Shown one piece after another: positions 43,775-57,435 of a stretch of 64,000 nucleotides of DNA; the stretch's first letter is position 1; each line of letters starts with the position of its first letter. This DNA is from Tanytarsus gracilentus (lineage: Eukaryota > Arthropoda > Insecta > Diptera > Chironomidae): positions 2,356,001-2,420,000 of the forward strand of contig JAXRKN010000040.1 of NCBI GenBank assembly GCA_038502055.1, read 5' to 3'. The notes beneath the pieces were generated by a model. It was not told the origin of the DNA. It saw only the letters and a list, made by a program, of their open reading frames with translations, and did no database searches. The translations under genes were made by a program, and so were the position numbers.

Positions 43775-46700
43775 GGTGACGACGATTTGAAAAGCTTTAA
43801 GATGCTGAAATAAAAAGAAGAAATTAATTTGCTGCAATGTTAATTTTCATAATTAAGTTGTACATGGTGAAATAAGTAAATAAAATGCAATTTTGTCGTT
43901 TTCCGACAGTACACAAACACACATATCGAGAAGTTAAAGAACCAGATAATAAAATGAAATCTTTCACACTTAGACGCTTCAAATTTCACTTCACATAAGC
44001 TGTAACGTAATGAAATTTATCTCAACAATGAGCTTCGATAATTTTGAATCAATTGTGCAAAGTACGTGACAATGGCTGTGAAGGAATATCATGAAGCATC
44101 CTCCTCAAGAAACGTTTATTGAATTTATAAAGATGAGCTTTTTGCTGTTGCCAATGCTCTTTTTAAAAAAAATAATTATCACAACCCCAATTGTGGATAT
44201 TAACGCGCAAGTATTTTTGAATTCTCCTGTTATTAAATAGGTGCATCAATCCTTGTTTGAAATTAATTGTAAAGATGAAAATAATTAGTGCAAAAAACGG
44301 ACAGAAATGCGAATTTTAAAATGCTTCTTCTTTTAGGGTGCGGAGAAAACTTTTTATTCCACTGGCATTTAGCTTGAGACTATGAAAAAAATATATGATA
44401 TATATCTATAGATTCATATTTAATAAAGTGTGTAGCACTCAAGCATGGAAAAGCCAACAAGAAGAAGGAAATCCTTGCAATGAAGAAGAAAATTTCAGAT
44501 GAGAGTCTTTAATACAGAAAGTATAGTGTGGCCGGAGAGGAATTAATGTTGTAAATTTTCATCTAGATTAGATGCAAAATTTAAATTTATTCTAAAGTTT
44601 TGTGAAAATTTAATAAAATAAAAACTGATTCAATTTTTCCCTCCGTAAAATTTCAAAGAGATAATTTTTGTTTATGATAAAAAATTAAATTTGAGAATAT
44701 TTCACAAGCGATTATATTTTTATAAGCCAATTGAAAACATTTTACTATAGCTGAGAAAATAAGCGAGATTCACGAGAGATGATAAGCATGTTTCATCATT
44801 AGATCTTTATTGATGGCTTCTTGAAAAGGGGGTAGTTATTTCGTTATGAAACATGAAGCGCCATCACCATGACGATATGATTTTTTTTCATAAAATATTC
44901 TTTTTTAAGCGCTAAATCAGACGCACGCCATCGCAACTTTACAATAAAAAATCAACAGCAATCCTAAAGCTGCTTTAAAAATATCTCTGAGGATAGTTGA
45001 AATAGCGGAGATCAGTAAGGAAAAAATTTAGATTATCTCTCATCATATTTTTCAAAAAATTCACATTTTATTATCATCTTTCAATTTTTTAGTTAGTAAG
45101 TGGAAAAATTTGAGCGACTAGAAGAAGTTTTTTTTAAATATTGCTCCATCACTGGTTCCGATGATTGATTAATCAATATTAATTTTGAGTGTGGAAGGTG
45201 AGGTCAAGAGGTGAAGGTGACTTAATTATTTTAAAAAAAGAAAAAAAAGTCAGGGAGTGGTGAAGAGGAAAAGCTCTCGAGTAACCCCGGATTTTTGGGA
45301 GATAAAAATCCACCCTTAAAAATAATTCGAGCAAATTTTCCTCTTAGGATTTAAATTACCATCAGTAAACATCAAATCAATTTGCATATTTACTTAAAAA
45401 CAGCTCATTGAATTATGCGGCGCCACAGAGAGAGAGATTTCCATTAAAACACACTCTTTCTGTGGTTTTTCCTGAGACGCATATATGGCGCATAAAATTT
45501 TCCTCGACAAATGTTGATTTAAGAAAAACATATTTCATGTGATGATGATGATGGGTTTTGTCGAAGATGGTATAGACAATGAATAAAATATCTTTTTCAT
45601 AATTTCAAAAATTATACTTTTCATGGAAAAAAACTGGTGGATTGTGTATAATCGCATTAAAAAAGCTCATTTTACCTCTTTAAATAATTTTTTTAAATCT
45701 TTATACAGTTCGAGGAAAAATAATTTAATTTAACCTCGCGGTTTTCGCAGAATAAAATGCGATTTATTTTCTTCAAGCATCGACATGATAATTTTTTCAC
45801 AACACAATGAAATGAAAATGCAATTCCTGGATGTTTAGAAGACCTAATAAATAAATATCGATGGTGTCGCCCATCTATTCCATAACCTCCTTTAAAAGCT
45901 TGATTGTTTATCACAACAAAAAATTTATGGATAGCTTCGAACAGTTATGCATAACTTTAGAGATTGTCTCCATCGAGATTCTTTTGCGACTTAAATATTT
46001 ATTTACTTCTGTCGTATTTTTTTCTCGCTAAAATAAATATTGTAAATATGCAAAATAACCTGTCGTTCGTTCTTTTATACCAACTAAGTATTTTTTGATT
46101 CAAGGAAATTTCCGATTTATATTTTCTTTATTTCACCACACGCTTCAGTAAAGTGCTTCTTGTCAACTTGGCGAAAGATAAATATTAGAAAATTCTTTTT
46201 GTCCCAGCGACTCGTTTTTTACAGCGAGAAATTTTGTTGGAGCGAAATGTTTTTGTTGAAAAATTAATTTTCAAATGCATTGAAAATTCCACGTGGATTT
46301 TTTTTATTAAGCAATTTCAAGGTATTCAGATTTTTTTTGCCCCATTAAAAATTGTTTATGGGACATTTGGGTTGGAATTTTGTCGTAAGAATTTTCTCTT
46401 CGTAACAGAAATTGTATTTTAGCTTGAATTTATTAAAGTTAACTTCGAATGTGGAAATTTCCGTAAATATATTTAGATTTTTAAAAAATATATTTCTGTG
46501 TGTAGATGAATTTAAAAAAGTTTCATAAAATTGAGGCTCAGAATTTATGGTCAAAGTATTTTTACCTGAGATATCTCTGGTTTTAAGACAAATTTTCCCT
46601 AAATAGTTACTAAATCTCTTGTAAATTTTTCACATGAAACAACTTATGTACATCTACAAGTTGCTTTTTTATTAAGTCAGGAGAAATTTTCCTTTTTTCC

Positions 46701-47191
46701 CTTCATAAAATAAAACACTGGCATTATTTTATCATCATCAACAACAGGTCCCCAGATTTCTCTCTCACTTGTGCTCGCATTCACTCTCCTATTTCAAGGT
46801 TGTGTGAGTAAAAATTATGTATAATCATTTTGCAGTGGAAGCAATAAAAACAGATTAACTCAATGTCGGAGACTTGTGAAGGAGCGCGAGAGAAGGTGTT
46901 GTTGGGGTGGTCGGACAAGAAATTTCCTTTTACATTTTCTGCTCCCTCTTTTTGTCCTCTGCGTTACCGGTTGTTTAACCGAATTGTCTTTATGTACCCC
47001 TAGCACAATTTGTGACATTTCACAGACCGAAAAGGGCTTTTCTTATCATTTTCAATTGTGTACCATAACTTTAGCTTATTATTTTATCAAAAAGTTCTCT
47101 TCAAAAGAGGAAGCTCGAGACACTCGAAGTGTTATTTTGTATTCTCATTGCGGCGTCAAAGAAATTTTATTTTATTTTTTTGATTTGGGTA

Positions 47192-47212
47192 TGTGTGTGT
47201 GTGTGTGTGTGT
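47192..47212. repeat. (TG)n microsatellite
   Basis: Ten uninterrupted TG units. Confidence 0.95.
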
Positions 47213-48352
47213 AAGTAAGAGGAAAAGGATTTTCATGTCATTTCTCTTACCCAACTGACAGACGTGATGAAAAACAATTGAAGTAGAAATGACCGAATGT
47301 ATATGAAAGGGAAAAAATGTGGATTTTCCTATTTTCTCGTAATACTTTTTATCTTTGAGTGTGATAAATTAATTTTCATTTGTCTTCATGCGAAAGCACT
47401 CAATGATTTGAGGGCTTTCCTGAAGGGTTAAATAAATCGAGTTGTGAACGATAAATTTGAGAATGAAGCGTGAAGTTCCAAGAGAACAATTCCTTCAATT
47501 GAGGGCGTGCAGAGATTCAAATGAAAATTTCAATACTTTTCAATTACTTCTTCTCACTTTCATCAACTCTCTTTTTTTTATTAAGAACAACGAAAAATAA
47601 ATCCTTCGCTCATCATTCAATGGATAATTCAATTATGAAAGAATTTATTTGATTAATGTTAAAAGAAGAAGAAAACGGAAAGACGAGCAGCGCGAATAAA
47701 AGAAAAGGATTCTTTTTGCATTATATTGCGAAAACTTCTTTGTTTGCAGTCTCGGAGAGATATTTGACTTCGCTTAAAGGCTGTAAAAGCTTAAAATAGA
47801 AATATGCGAATATTTCAAGCACGTGTTAGCATTCTTGTGATGTCGAATATTTCTATACATAAAATTTCAGATGAAACAAAAAAAGTTCGTTTTCTCTATG
47901 GCTGCCAGGAGCGATAGATTTTATTCACCATTTTCTTGAGTCTACTTTTATGATTTATTTAAAGTCTTTTCTTTGAAGGTTATTACACAGAAGGGGGTAA
48001 CAGCTGAGACATTTTATTCTCATAATAATTTTTTGAAGCTTTTGTGGAGAGCTTTTCGAAAATGTGTTGCTACATCATGTTAAAACTATAAAGTTTCGAA
48101 ACTTCACGAACCTAATTTATTTTTTAAAGGTGAAATTTTGATCTCTCAATTAACAATTTAAAAAACTCATAATTTCGTGTCAAGTTACATATTTCACAAA
48201 TGGTTCCGCCTTTAATGTCACTTGTTTCATAATTTTTATGTTGTAAACTTTTTTTGGCAACTCTCAAACGAGCTTGAGAATGAGGTAGAAGAAGAAGAAT
48301 ACATACATAGATCATTTGTGTGTGTCTCGTGTCTCTTGAAACCCAAATTCGT

Positions 48353-48371
48353 AAGGAGAGAGAGAGAGAGA
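48353..48371. repeat. (GA)n microsatellite
   Basis: About eight GA units in a short purine run. Confidence 0.85.
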
Positions 48372-48442
48372 AAGAATGAAGGTAACATTAAGAGGGTTTC
48401 ATTTGATGCGGAAAAGCTTTTGTAGTCTAAAAATATTTGAAT

Positions 48443-49358
48443 ATATGTCGATGTCGTTGAAAATTTGCAAATTATTTGCTCCGGTGATTTTGGTTTTGTG
48501 TAGGTGTAATTAGTTGTTGATTAGCAGGTATATAGAAAATTCAGTAATAATTTGAAGGAAGTCTTTTGAAAAATTGTCCATTGAGGATTTTTAAGAAACT
48601 TTATGGGTAATATGTCATGTATAAATTTATTTTGTAAAAGTGTAGGGTCAACTGAAATCGGTAAGATCAGTTGAGGAACGGAAGTGAGTTTTTTGAAACA
48701 AGTTTGTTAAACAGGGGAAGTTTTTTTGTTGATGAGTGAATTGGGTAAATTTATTTTAAAATAAAAATGTAGCCTGGCATGTAATTTTGTTTGAAAAGAT
48801 ATTTATAGATAGGAGTTAAGGGATTTGCACACTTCGATCTCGAGGGAGGGTTTGTGTTTGTGATTGTTTAAAATGGACAACGCATATTTTTGACTCGACA
48901 CACCAACTGTGTCCCAGTCTCAGTTGAGGAAGGTAGTGGTGGAATCAGTTTTATTAAGTGATTTGAGACAAATAAAATGTTGTTTGGTTTGATTAGTTGG
49001 AAACTGTAATATCGCTCGTAAACAAGACTGTTCTTAACCGTGTTCACTAGAAACTACAAAAAAAAATATTCGAAAACAAAAACTTCAAAAAAACCTAACA
49101 ACTAACATTGCGTAAGTATTTTAAAATTCCCTATTAACCAAAGCCGATGATAGAGTGTTTGCCCGGCATCGGTTCTCACTAATGATCATCTAATTGTTTT
49201 TACTCCAGTCAGGGGTTTTCGTACCTGTGGTTCGTATCGACTGTAGATACTTGCCTAGTAGCCCCTAGGCTTCGTTTTTGAGGAATCGGGGTAACATGTG
49301 AGGTTGCGTCGGCGTCTTCCTACTTCGGTGTGGTACTGATGTAATCTAATTAATCTAA
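48443..49358 (+). mobile_element. 916-bp insertion with 17-bp target duplication, retroelement-like
   Basis: TCTAAAAATATTTGAAT occurs exactly at 48426-48442 and 49359-49375, a 17-bp direct repeat bracketing 916 bp that is locally GC-richer than its surroundings. The right end has a simple tail of TAATCTAA units, as seen at the 3' ends of some non-LTR retrotransposons and SINEs. No reverse transcriptase or endonuclease ORF is visible. GGTTCGTATCGAC near 49230 loosely resembles a pol III B box. Best read as a non-autonomous or truncated non-LTR element; a long SINE is possible. Confidence 0.72.
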
Positions 49359-49375
49359 TCTAAAAATATTTGAAT

Positions 49376-52300
49376 CTGAATGAAACGCACATGAATTTAA
49401 TTCAATTGATGACACAATTCTTGTATTGTGGCAACTTTATATTTTAATTAAAGTAATTGTATGAAGTATAAATGTCCGCTCTTAAGCTCTTTAAAAAGAG
49501 TCTCCTATTGAGGCTTTCATCAACGCCAAGAAAAGTTTCTTGGTAATTTTAATGTCACCATTTTTCAAAGTTGATAATCAGCTTAAAAATTTCTCTTTTC
49601 TATAAAGTGAAAAAAAACTTTTCCACTTAAGGAGTGATCAGTAAAAAAAGAATTTTTAATGTAAAGTGCGACCTTTAGATGGAGAAAGTTTTAGAAAATA
49701 CTTTTGGCAGTAACGAATGATTGCTGACACATGAGAAATATTCACGCAAAGAGAATACAAAATTATAAGTTATGGAGAAACTTTACTGCTAAGCATTTTT
49801 TATGGGTTTGACGAAAAAATCTTTGGCAAAACCTCAAAAAATCGAGTGAGCCCTCTTTTCTCGAAAAAAAACTCTTCATGCAAATACATAAAATAAAACA
49901 AGAATTTTTTGTTATCGTGTATGCAAAATATAAAATTTTCTCCAGCTTGCACCTGAATTATTTTTGGCACTCTCTTTTAAACGTTTGATCACCATAAATA
50001 ACTGTGTTTGTGTTGCTTCCTCTATTTGTGCATATATGTGTATTGAGACAAGGTTAACCATAGTGAGACGGAACTCTTTTCCCTCACTGTATATTTTTTG
50101 GTTCATTCTTCAATATACACAAAAGAGCTCAAATATACATGCATGTACATTATATCCGAAATAAAACGGGAGGTAAAATCGATATGAATTTTATGAAGTT
50201 TGGATTGTGGTAGGGCAACGGATAATATAAAAGGATAATAGATATTTTCTCAAATAATACAAAAACCATAGTAATAATGTGGTTAATAGAGAATTTCTAA
50301 AATTTATAAACATTATCATGAAGTCACACATTTACTGGCCCAATGATATATATTTTAATGCGAGTGCTGGCAACGACTTAAATGATAACGCTCATTTTTC
50401 ACCTTATTATACGCTTTCAGCATAAAACAAATTTCGCTTTTCCTCTCGGGAGCAGTAGAGAAGCATAAAAGTGAAATGAATATATTTTTTGCTTCTATCT
50501 GCTCTCGTTCTTACCGTACATAAATAAAAAATCAATAAATGAAAGTTCCTTTTCAATTTCCCATAAAAAAAGCTTTTCGTGCTCCTTTTTCTAATATTTT
50601 TTTTAAATTCAATTTCAAGAGAAATTTTTATCAGAAAAATGATAATTTTTATGTTTCGACATGTTCTCATTTTTATATAACTTTGTTTTTCTGTGTCAGT
50701 ATCAATTTGAAATGCTCGAAAGCATCTGAAACAATGAAAACAAAATTTTAACCTTTTGTTAAAACCAAAGAGTACTCGATTTTCTTAGTGATTTCTTGAT
50801 GAAAACAGAATTCGAATATTATCAATTATTTTTTTAACCCATTTGATGTTTGTTTAAATAAAAAGGTAAAATTTTATCATTTTAAATTCCAGAAATCTGA
50901 TTATTTTTTTGGCAGCCCAGTAATAAGCGAAATATTTTCCATCCCAATTTTTATGTCCACGGCAGGGAAACAATTTCAATTTTCCTGTCGAAAACAATAA
51001 AATCAGCCATGAAAATATTTCCGAGCGAAATTATTAAGAAAAATGCCAAAAATATCTTTTTGAAATTACGAGTTCAAGGTATTTTTCCAAGTAATTAAAA
51101 TCTCTTTTGTGAGTGTTCAGATATTCCACCGAAAAAAGTTTAAAAATTTCAGTTGCCGTGTCTTTAATTAGAATTTTAATGATTTTAAAACTAAATTCTA
51201 ATTTGTGAATAGTGAACTTTTTAATAAGTTAAGAGTATTAGCGATCCATAGCAATAAACTCTAAATTCATTTTACAGACATATGTTTTAATGTTTTGACG
51301 TACAGTTCATTAAATAAAATTTTGCATTGCGTTTAAAAGCTCTTTTCAATTGAAAACCACCGCAACAAAAAAAAGCGTTAGAAAATTACTCGAAGGGTGT
51401 TGTTAAATAATGGACTCTTAATTGCGTGATACTTTTTCTTTCGAAATCAAATTTCAATTTGTTTTCTAAGCGTGTTTCACTCTCCTTCGGTGAATAGTAG
51501 GTATTTCTTCTCAATTTGTATTTTTCCACTAAGATCATTTATTACCCTCGTTCTTTCACATTTTCTCACTTTCTTTTCATCACGAAAAGAAAAAAGCACT
51601 TAAAATGCTTGCTCTCGGTGTGAAATATAACATCAAATGCGTTCAAGTCAAAAAGAAAAGAAGAGGATAATTTTTATAGATTATGAAAAACTCACTTAGT
51701 GTATGAGCGTATTCACTCGCTTTTCCACGAAATATGTTGTCCGCTGATGAGCTTTTGATTTATTTTTTTTATCTCCAATTATGTGTGTGTAAAAAAATTG
51801 CATCAATCTCGCAATTGATATGGTGAAGCATCACACATTTTTTTGCTCGCTTACTTATATTTCACTTGCTAATTTGGAAGCATATTATATGTAACTTTCA
51901 TAATTTTTCCATTTAGAAAGCAAAACTTTTACACTATTTGCTTTAATGGATGAAGGAAAAAAATTCAGCACAGAAAACTCTTCGCGCAATTTTTTTTCAC
52001 TTAACGAGCGAGCAAACAAAAAGGAATATCAGAAAAAAATCAATTTACGGACGATGTGCAAAAATAACTGGGAATAAAAATCAATTTATCACTAGAGAAA
52101 AAGTCGCGGCGGCGGTGGATAAAAAAGTCGAAGAAAAAGAAGCCGATGGAGAAAGCATAAACGCACTCACACACCGCTTGAATGTAGAAAATGTTGTGTA
52201 TGGTCTTTGCAAAAAAAATAATTCTGGCTTTACACTTTTCCTCTTTTTTTTGTTGTTGTTATAAGCCACTATGTATGTACTATGTGAAAATTGCTAAAGA

Positions 52301-52824
52301 CAGAGTTCAAAAAACACGTTTTTCGTCTACGACAGACGCCCACACATTGAATAACATTTTCACATTCTCCCTTGGAAAATCAGCAGCAGTATCGTCGTAA
52401 TTTTCATCGTAGTAAAATGTAAGGCACGATCCTTCTTTCGGGCTTTTTAGCTCTTTTTCTCTCCCGCATACTCTCTCGCATTTTCTCTCGCATGAAAGCG
52501 AAAAGAGCTTTCAGTGTCTGCCTTCAAATTTTTTTTAAAACAACCAATTATGTAAGATGGTCAATAATAATCAAGAAATTAATAATTGATCAAAAATATT
52601 CAAATTATTTCGTTTTATATTAAATATTTCTATTGAAAGCTTTACTGTTTATAAAAAATTTTTGCCAAAGCTTTCTAACGGATTTTTTTAAAATTCGCTT
52701 CTTAAACCGAACGAGCATTCGGATTAAAGTGAAATAAACAAAAATAATTTGGTAAAGTCAAATTTATTTTTATTATTTTTGAACGATTTGTCAGTGTAAT
52801 TAAGACTTTATCAGCGACAGTGCG
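49376..52824. other. Intergenic upstream of Mad1, no gene seen
   Basis: AT-rich with short chance ORFs; the longest (51950-52264) has no recognisable domain and ends in a poly-Leu run read from T-rich sequence. The Mad1 promoter must lie at the right end. Confidence 0.55.
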
Positions 52825-55237
52825 ATGGCGGGCAGACCAAGTTTTGACAAGATGCTAAATTCATCGCAAAATATCATTCCAAAGAGACTTTCTTTCGACT
52901 TTCTGAATTCTTCAAGCGGCGGCAATGAATCTAAGAAGAGAAAAATGGATCTTTCGGTTTTTGAGGTTGAAGTTGATCAGAGTACGATATCAAAGACGAT
53001 GAATGAAACTCTAAATAGCAGTGCGGGGAGTGCGACAGGAAGTGCACCATGGGAAGTTAAGATGCTACGTATTGATCTTACAGAAGCTCAAACAAGGGTA
53101 AGTTTCGAGATCCAGTAGAGATTTTAAAAATAATTAAATCAATTTTTTAGATTGTACAACTTAAAAAAGAGATTCAACATCAAACAACCATTCAGCAAGA
53201 GTTGGAATTGAAATTTGCAGCAAAAGAGAAAGCCTTGGAAAGCGAAGTGAATCAGCACAAGAATAAAGCTCAGGAATTTGAAAAAATACTGAAGAAAAAT
53301 CGTAAAAATGAGCAAAATCTGAAGGAGGAACTTGTCAAGAGCAACAATCAGGTTCTTCTTCAGAAGCAATCATTTGATCAAGCACTTTTCAAGGTTCAAA
53401 ATGAAAATAAGACCTTAAAGGAGACTCTCAACTACAAGACAAATAGCCTCCAGAATAAAATCAGTGAACTTTCGCGGGAGCTAAACGATGTTAAGACTCG
53501 TTATGAAACATCAGAGAAAGAAAATGAAACACTTCATGGCGTGAATGATGAGCTCATCGCTAAAATAGATGAATTTAAAAGTATTCGTAATGAACTGGAA
53601 CAAGAGAAAATTAAGTTTCAAGATGCATCATTGAAAATTAAGGATTTGGAGTATCAAGTCAATTGCTATGGTGATTGGAAGGAGGTCGAGAAGGCATCGA
53701 CTACAAGAATGTCGGGTATGTCTGTAATTGAGAAGGAAGTTACGAGACTTCGACAAGTCAATAAGAGTCACTACGATGACATGGGTAATAAGTTGCTGCT
53801 TGAGGAACAAGTTCACAGTTTAAAGACTCGTCTAGAGCGCTTCGAGAAAGCGAGTGAAGATCAAATTACACTCAAGACGAAAGTTAATGCTTTAGAGAAG
53901 GAACTTGACGATTGGAAACAACTCGGTGTTGATTTTGTTAGTAAAGGCTCCGCGCCAAATCCAATTAACGTCCGTGACTACATCGAGAAGCTTCTCCATC
54001 GTGATTTACAGCTCGTTAGTGAAAAATCAAGTTCTTTTTCCGAAAAGTCAACAATTCAAACTGAAGTAGCTGATCTAAAATTTGTAAGTACCACTTTGCC
54101 ATTTATTTTTTTCCTAATTAGATTTAACTTGTAATTTAACATCCACTAAAAACATCAACAGAAAAATGAGACTCTCGTGAAGCAATCTGAAGATTTGGAA
54201 AAATCTCTCAAAACTCATAAAACAATGGTTCTTAAAATGCAAAAGAAAATTAAACTCTTGCAAATTGAGCGAGATTCTCAGCGTCAATTACTTGATAGCT
54301 ACGAGAGAGACTTGACAGTCACTCAAGGAAATGCACCACCCTCGAGCAGCGCTGTAGACACACAAAATCGACTTCGCATTGAAATGCTTACAAACTCTGT
54401 AAGTGGCTATAAAGAGCTCTGTGCAAGACTCGAGGCAGAAATTGCGGAATTACGTGGAAATCCTAGTTTAGCAGCATCGGATCCAACCTTTTGCACAAGT
54501 GAACAATTTAAAATCTTCCGCAAGGATTTAGAAGCACTTCGCTTGGAAAATGAGAAATTGCGTAAACGCAAAAATGAGCTGGAAATTGAAATTGAGAATT
54601 TAACCCTCCGTAATAATTGCGTTGACGATGAGAGACTTAAAGTCGTGCATTTTCTCAACAATCCGGCTAAAATTGCTCAAGAGGCGAAAGAGGAAGAAGT
54701 CGTTAAATTAAAGGCAGAAATAGAACGCTTGAGAATACGTAACCGAAAACTTGAGGAAGGAAATGAGGAATTGACGGCAAGATTTAATGAATCAATGAAC
54801 ATGACGATGAATATTAAGGATTTGCAGAAATTGAAGGAAGAATATGCGCAATTACAGGCCAAATATCACGAGCATGAAAATATCTTCAAAAAGGTCAATC
54901 AAGAGTTACGTGAGGTCGTTTACATGCTATTTGGTTATAAACTCGATCGATTTGGAAATAATAATTACAGGTAATGATTATCTCGTTGTTAATATCAAAT
55001 TCACTCAAATTTTAATTCACTAGAATAACAAGCATGTATGCCGACAACGAGAGCGATGAGCTTATTTTCCAGATTAACGATGAAGGAACATTGGACATGT
55101 TAGAAACTGAATACAGTAAAATTCTCAGTGGATTTATGAGTGATTATTTACAAGGCCCAACCGGATCTTTACCTGCATTTACAAGCGCGCTTACCCTTGA
55201 TCTTGTAAATAGAATGACTGTTACAACCGTATCGTAA
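52825..55237 (+). CDS. Mad1: Mitotic spindle checkpoint protein MAD1
   Basis: Exons 52825-53097, 53151-54083, 54162-54970 and 55024-55237; 742 aa (human 718). MAD1 sits at unattached kinetochores and nuclear pores and recruits MAD2. Almost the whole protein is predicted coiled coil (from about residue 85). Diagnostic blocks are KIKLLQIERDSQRQLLDSYE in the middle and the C-terminal kinetochore/Bub1-binding (RWD-type) domain, which begins around VNQELREVVYMLFGYKLD and continues YRITSMYADNESDELIF. All exon phases agree. AATAAA at 55285-55290 is a plausible polyA signal. Confidence 0.95.
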
Positions 55238-55934
55238 TTTTGGCAGATGATTGCTCTCATTATACAATAATCCACGTGAACTCAAATAAAATGAATGTTT
55301 TGATCATACGTATGCATACGGTACTTACCCCATATTTTAAATCTTTTTCTTTATTTCCTTAAGGTCATGAAATTTCTTAATCTGTCAACTATATTAGATT
55401 TATTTCGTTCACTTTGAACTGCGCAAATTTTACTTCCTAGCAAATTTGTCTTTAAATTATTTTTTTTTGTCGTGAAGATACTTTTAGATCAAACATCCGA
55501 TTCTCTTATATCGTAAATTTACTAAAAACTCTCTCTATAAAGTCCTTCCTGGACAGATATAAACTTTTATATAGCAGTAATAAAAATTGTATTTCACACG
55601 ACAAACTTGTCTTGTAGCGTATTTGAGAATTCAGCACAGATCATCAATGAATGAAAGAGCGACTAAAAGGAAAAATAAATCGCAGTGCGAGATGATAATG
55701 CTGGAGAGAAACGGGTAGCATTAGAGTATGTACAGCTGTAAATTAAGCTAACGCTAAATGTCTTATCACCGCAATTTGATATAAAAAAATGTCTTTTCAA
55801 TCACTACATGATGTGTGAGGCGAGTTATTGTGCTATAGCATTAAAAAACATGAATTTTGTTATCGAATTGTTTATTTTTATTTCGAGTGCTTAAAATTGA
55901 ATTAACATGTGCAAGTGGGATATTTTTTTAGCAA
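55238..55934. other. Intergenic downstream of Mad1
   Basis: AT-rich; Mad1 3' UTR at the left. Nothing else recognised. Confidence 0.6.
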
Positions 55935-55942
55935 GATAAAAG

Positions 55943-57427
55943 CCAGGGATGAGAACTAGCAAAATTTAAGTGAACTGCGTACACTGCGCCCCACGTCCCC
56001 ACGTACACTGCGTACACCCACGTGCACTGACGTACACTCACGTACACTGACGTCACTGACGCGAATTAAAAAAATTAAAAAGATAAAATGAAAAAAAAAG
56101 ACAAAAAAAAAGAATTTGTCTTTTTACAACCATTAATTTATGTTAAGTCTATAAAAATATATATTAAACTATTTTAAAAGAATAACATTTATAATATTTG
56201 AAAACCATTTTTTTCAAGCAAAAAAAATGATTCTGCAACCGTCGAAAAAAATTGAAATGTCCATCTATAGAAGACCGTTATTCAAATATTTTACATTAAC
56301 CGTTGACGTTGCGTTGTACTAAAAAAAAAATAGTAATTAAATTTAAATTACTACTTTTAAATCAATTTTACAAGAGTTAATTATTCTTAATAAGCATCTT
56401 ATTTTGGAAATTATGCTTAATTTTACATATAAAATTAATTTAATATATTTAAAATTTTATTGATATCCATCCAAACGTTGAATAATTGATCAATTGGAAT
56501 AAAAAGAATAGAGAATATTTTTTGGAGGTCTTTTTTCTTAATAGAAATAAGATAAAGTTTGAAATTAAAATTGGGAATATATTAGGTTTGGGGGATGGGG
56601 TCGAAATCCCGGGATGTCGGTTTTTTTCTTTTTTTCCTTTTGTCGTTATTTTGAAATAGAAGGGATAAAATTTAAAAGATTATTGATTTAAAATAAAGTT
56701 TAAAAGTGCGTTTTTAAAAATAATTTTTTGTGGGAGGTGAAAATTGGAATACCTTTTTTAAATGAATCGGTTTTTTCTTCGGTCCGAAAGAAATGGTCGC
56801 CTAGAATTCATATAAATATGATCGTTTTTGAAATTTCAAGGGTAGATCGAATTTGATGTTTTTTTATGGATATGTATACTGCATTCTGGTTTTGCTCCGC
56901 TCAAATGATTTGTCCGAATGATTTTAGAAACTGTTCTCATTGGAAAAGAAAAAATTTAAGGTGTATTAAAGTTAATTTTAAAGTAATTAAAGGCTGTTGC
57001 TTGGTTTAATTAAGATGTAATAAAAATAAAATAAATAAAAAAATAAAATTTATGAAAAACCCACAAAATGAAAGCTTTCTGAATTGAAAAATTTTAATGT
57101 CCAAGTCGTAATTTTGAAGTTTTATAAGAAAATTTTTTAAATAAAAATTAAGCTTAAAGCTTTTGTGAATGGTCTTTAAATATTTTAATAACTTTGGAGA
57201 GTTTTGATAAAATATTTTTGGATTATTGATACAAATTTAAAGTTTAAGTTATTAAAAAATAATTAAGTGCACTGACGTACACTGACGTACACCCACGTAC
57301 ACTGACGTACACCCACGTACACTCACGTACACCCACGTACACTCGCGTACACCCACGTACACCGACGTACACCGACGTACACTGACGTACATTTACGTTC
57401 TTTAGAAATGCTAGTTCTCACCCCTAG
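55943..57427. mobile_element. 1485-bp hAT-like non-autonomous element with 10-bp subterminal arrays
   Basis: Inverted ends CCAGGGATGAGAACTAGCA (55943-55961) and the complement of CTAGGGGTGAGAACTAGCA (57409-57427), 17 of 19 matching. They are flanked by the exact 8-bp direct repeat GATAAAAG (55935-55942 and 57428-57435). Just inside both ends are arrays of a 10-bp unit CGTACACTGA/CGTACACCCA (about 55977-56065 and 57267-57392). The arrays run in the same direction at both ends although the termini are inverted. The AT-rich core has no ORF. The 8-bp duplication and the YAGGG-type end fit hAT. Confidence 0.87.
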
Positions 57428-57435
57428 GATAAAAG

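Larger units (their letters stand above)
43775..48425. other. Long intergenic region upstream of Corin, no gene seen
   Basis: AT-rich, scattered short ORFs without family features, and a (GT)n microsatellite at 47192-47212. A 112-codon ORF at 46876-47214 ends in that microsatellite and is not supported as a gene. Corin 5' UTR exons may lie here. Confidence 0.55.

Noticed and set aside
46876..47214. 112-codon plus-strand ORF with hydrophobic N-terminus
   Set aside because: It ends in a (GT)n microsatellite, lies in non-coding AT-rich DNA, and shows no family motif or consistent splice partners.
49220..49245. tRNA or tRNA-derived B box (GGTTCGTATCGAC)
   Set aside because: No A box at the right distance and no cloverleaf could be drawn; kept only as a weak hint for the 916-bp insertion.
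51950..52264. 104-codon plus-strand ORF upstream of Mad1
   Set aside because: Low-complexity Lys-rich and poly-Leu composition with no recognisable domain; likely chance.
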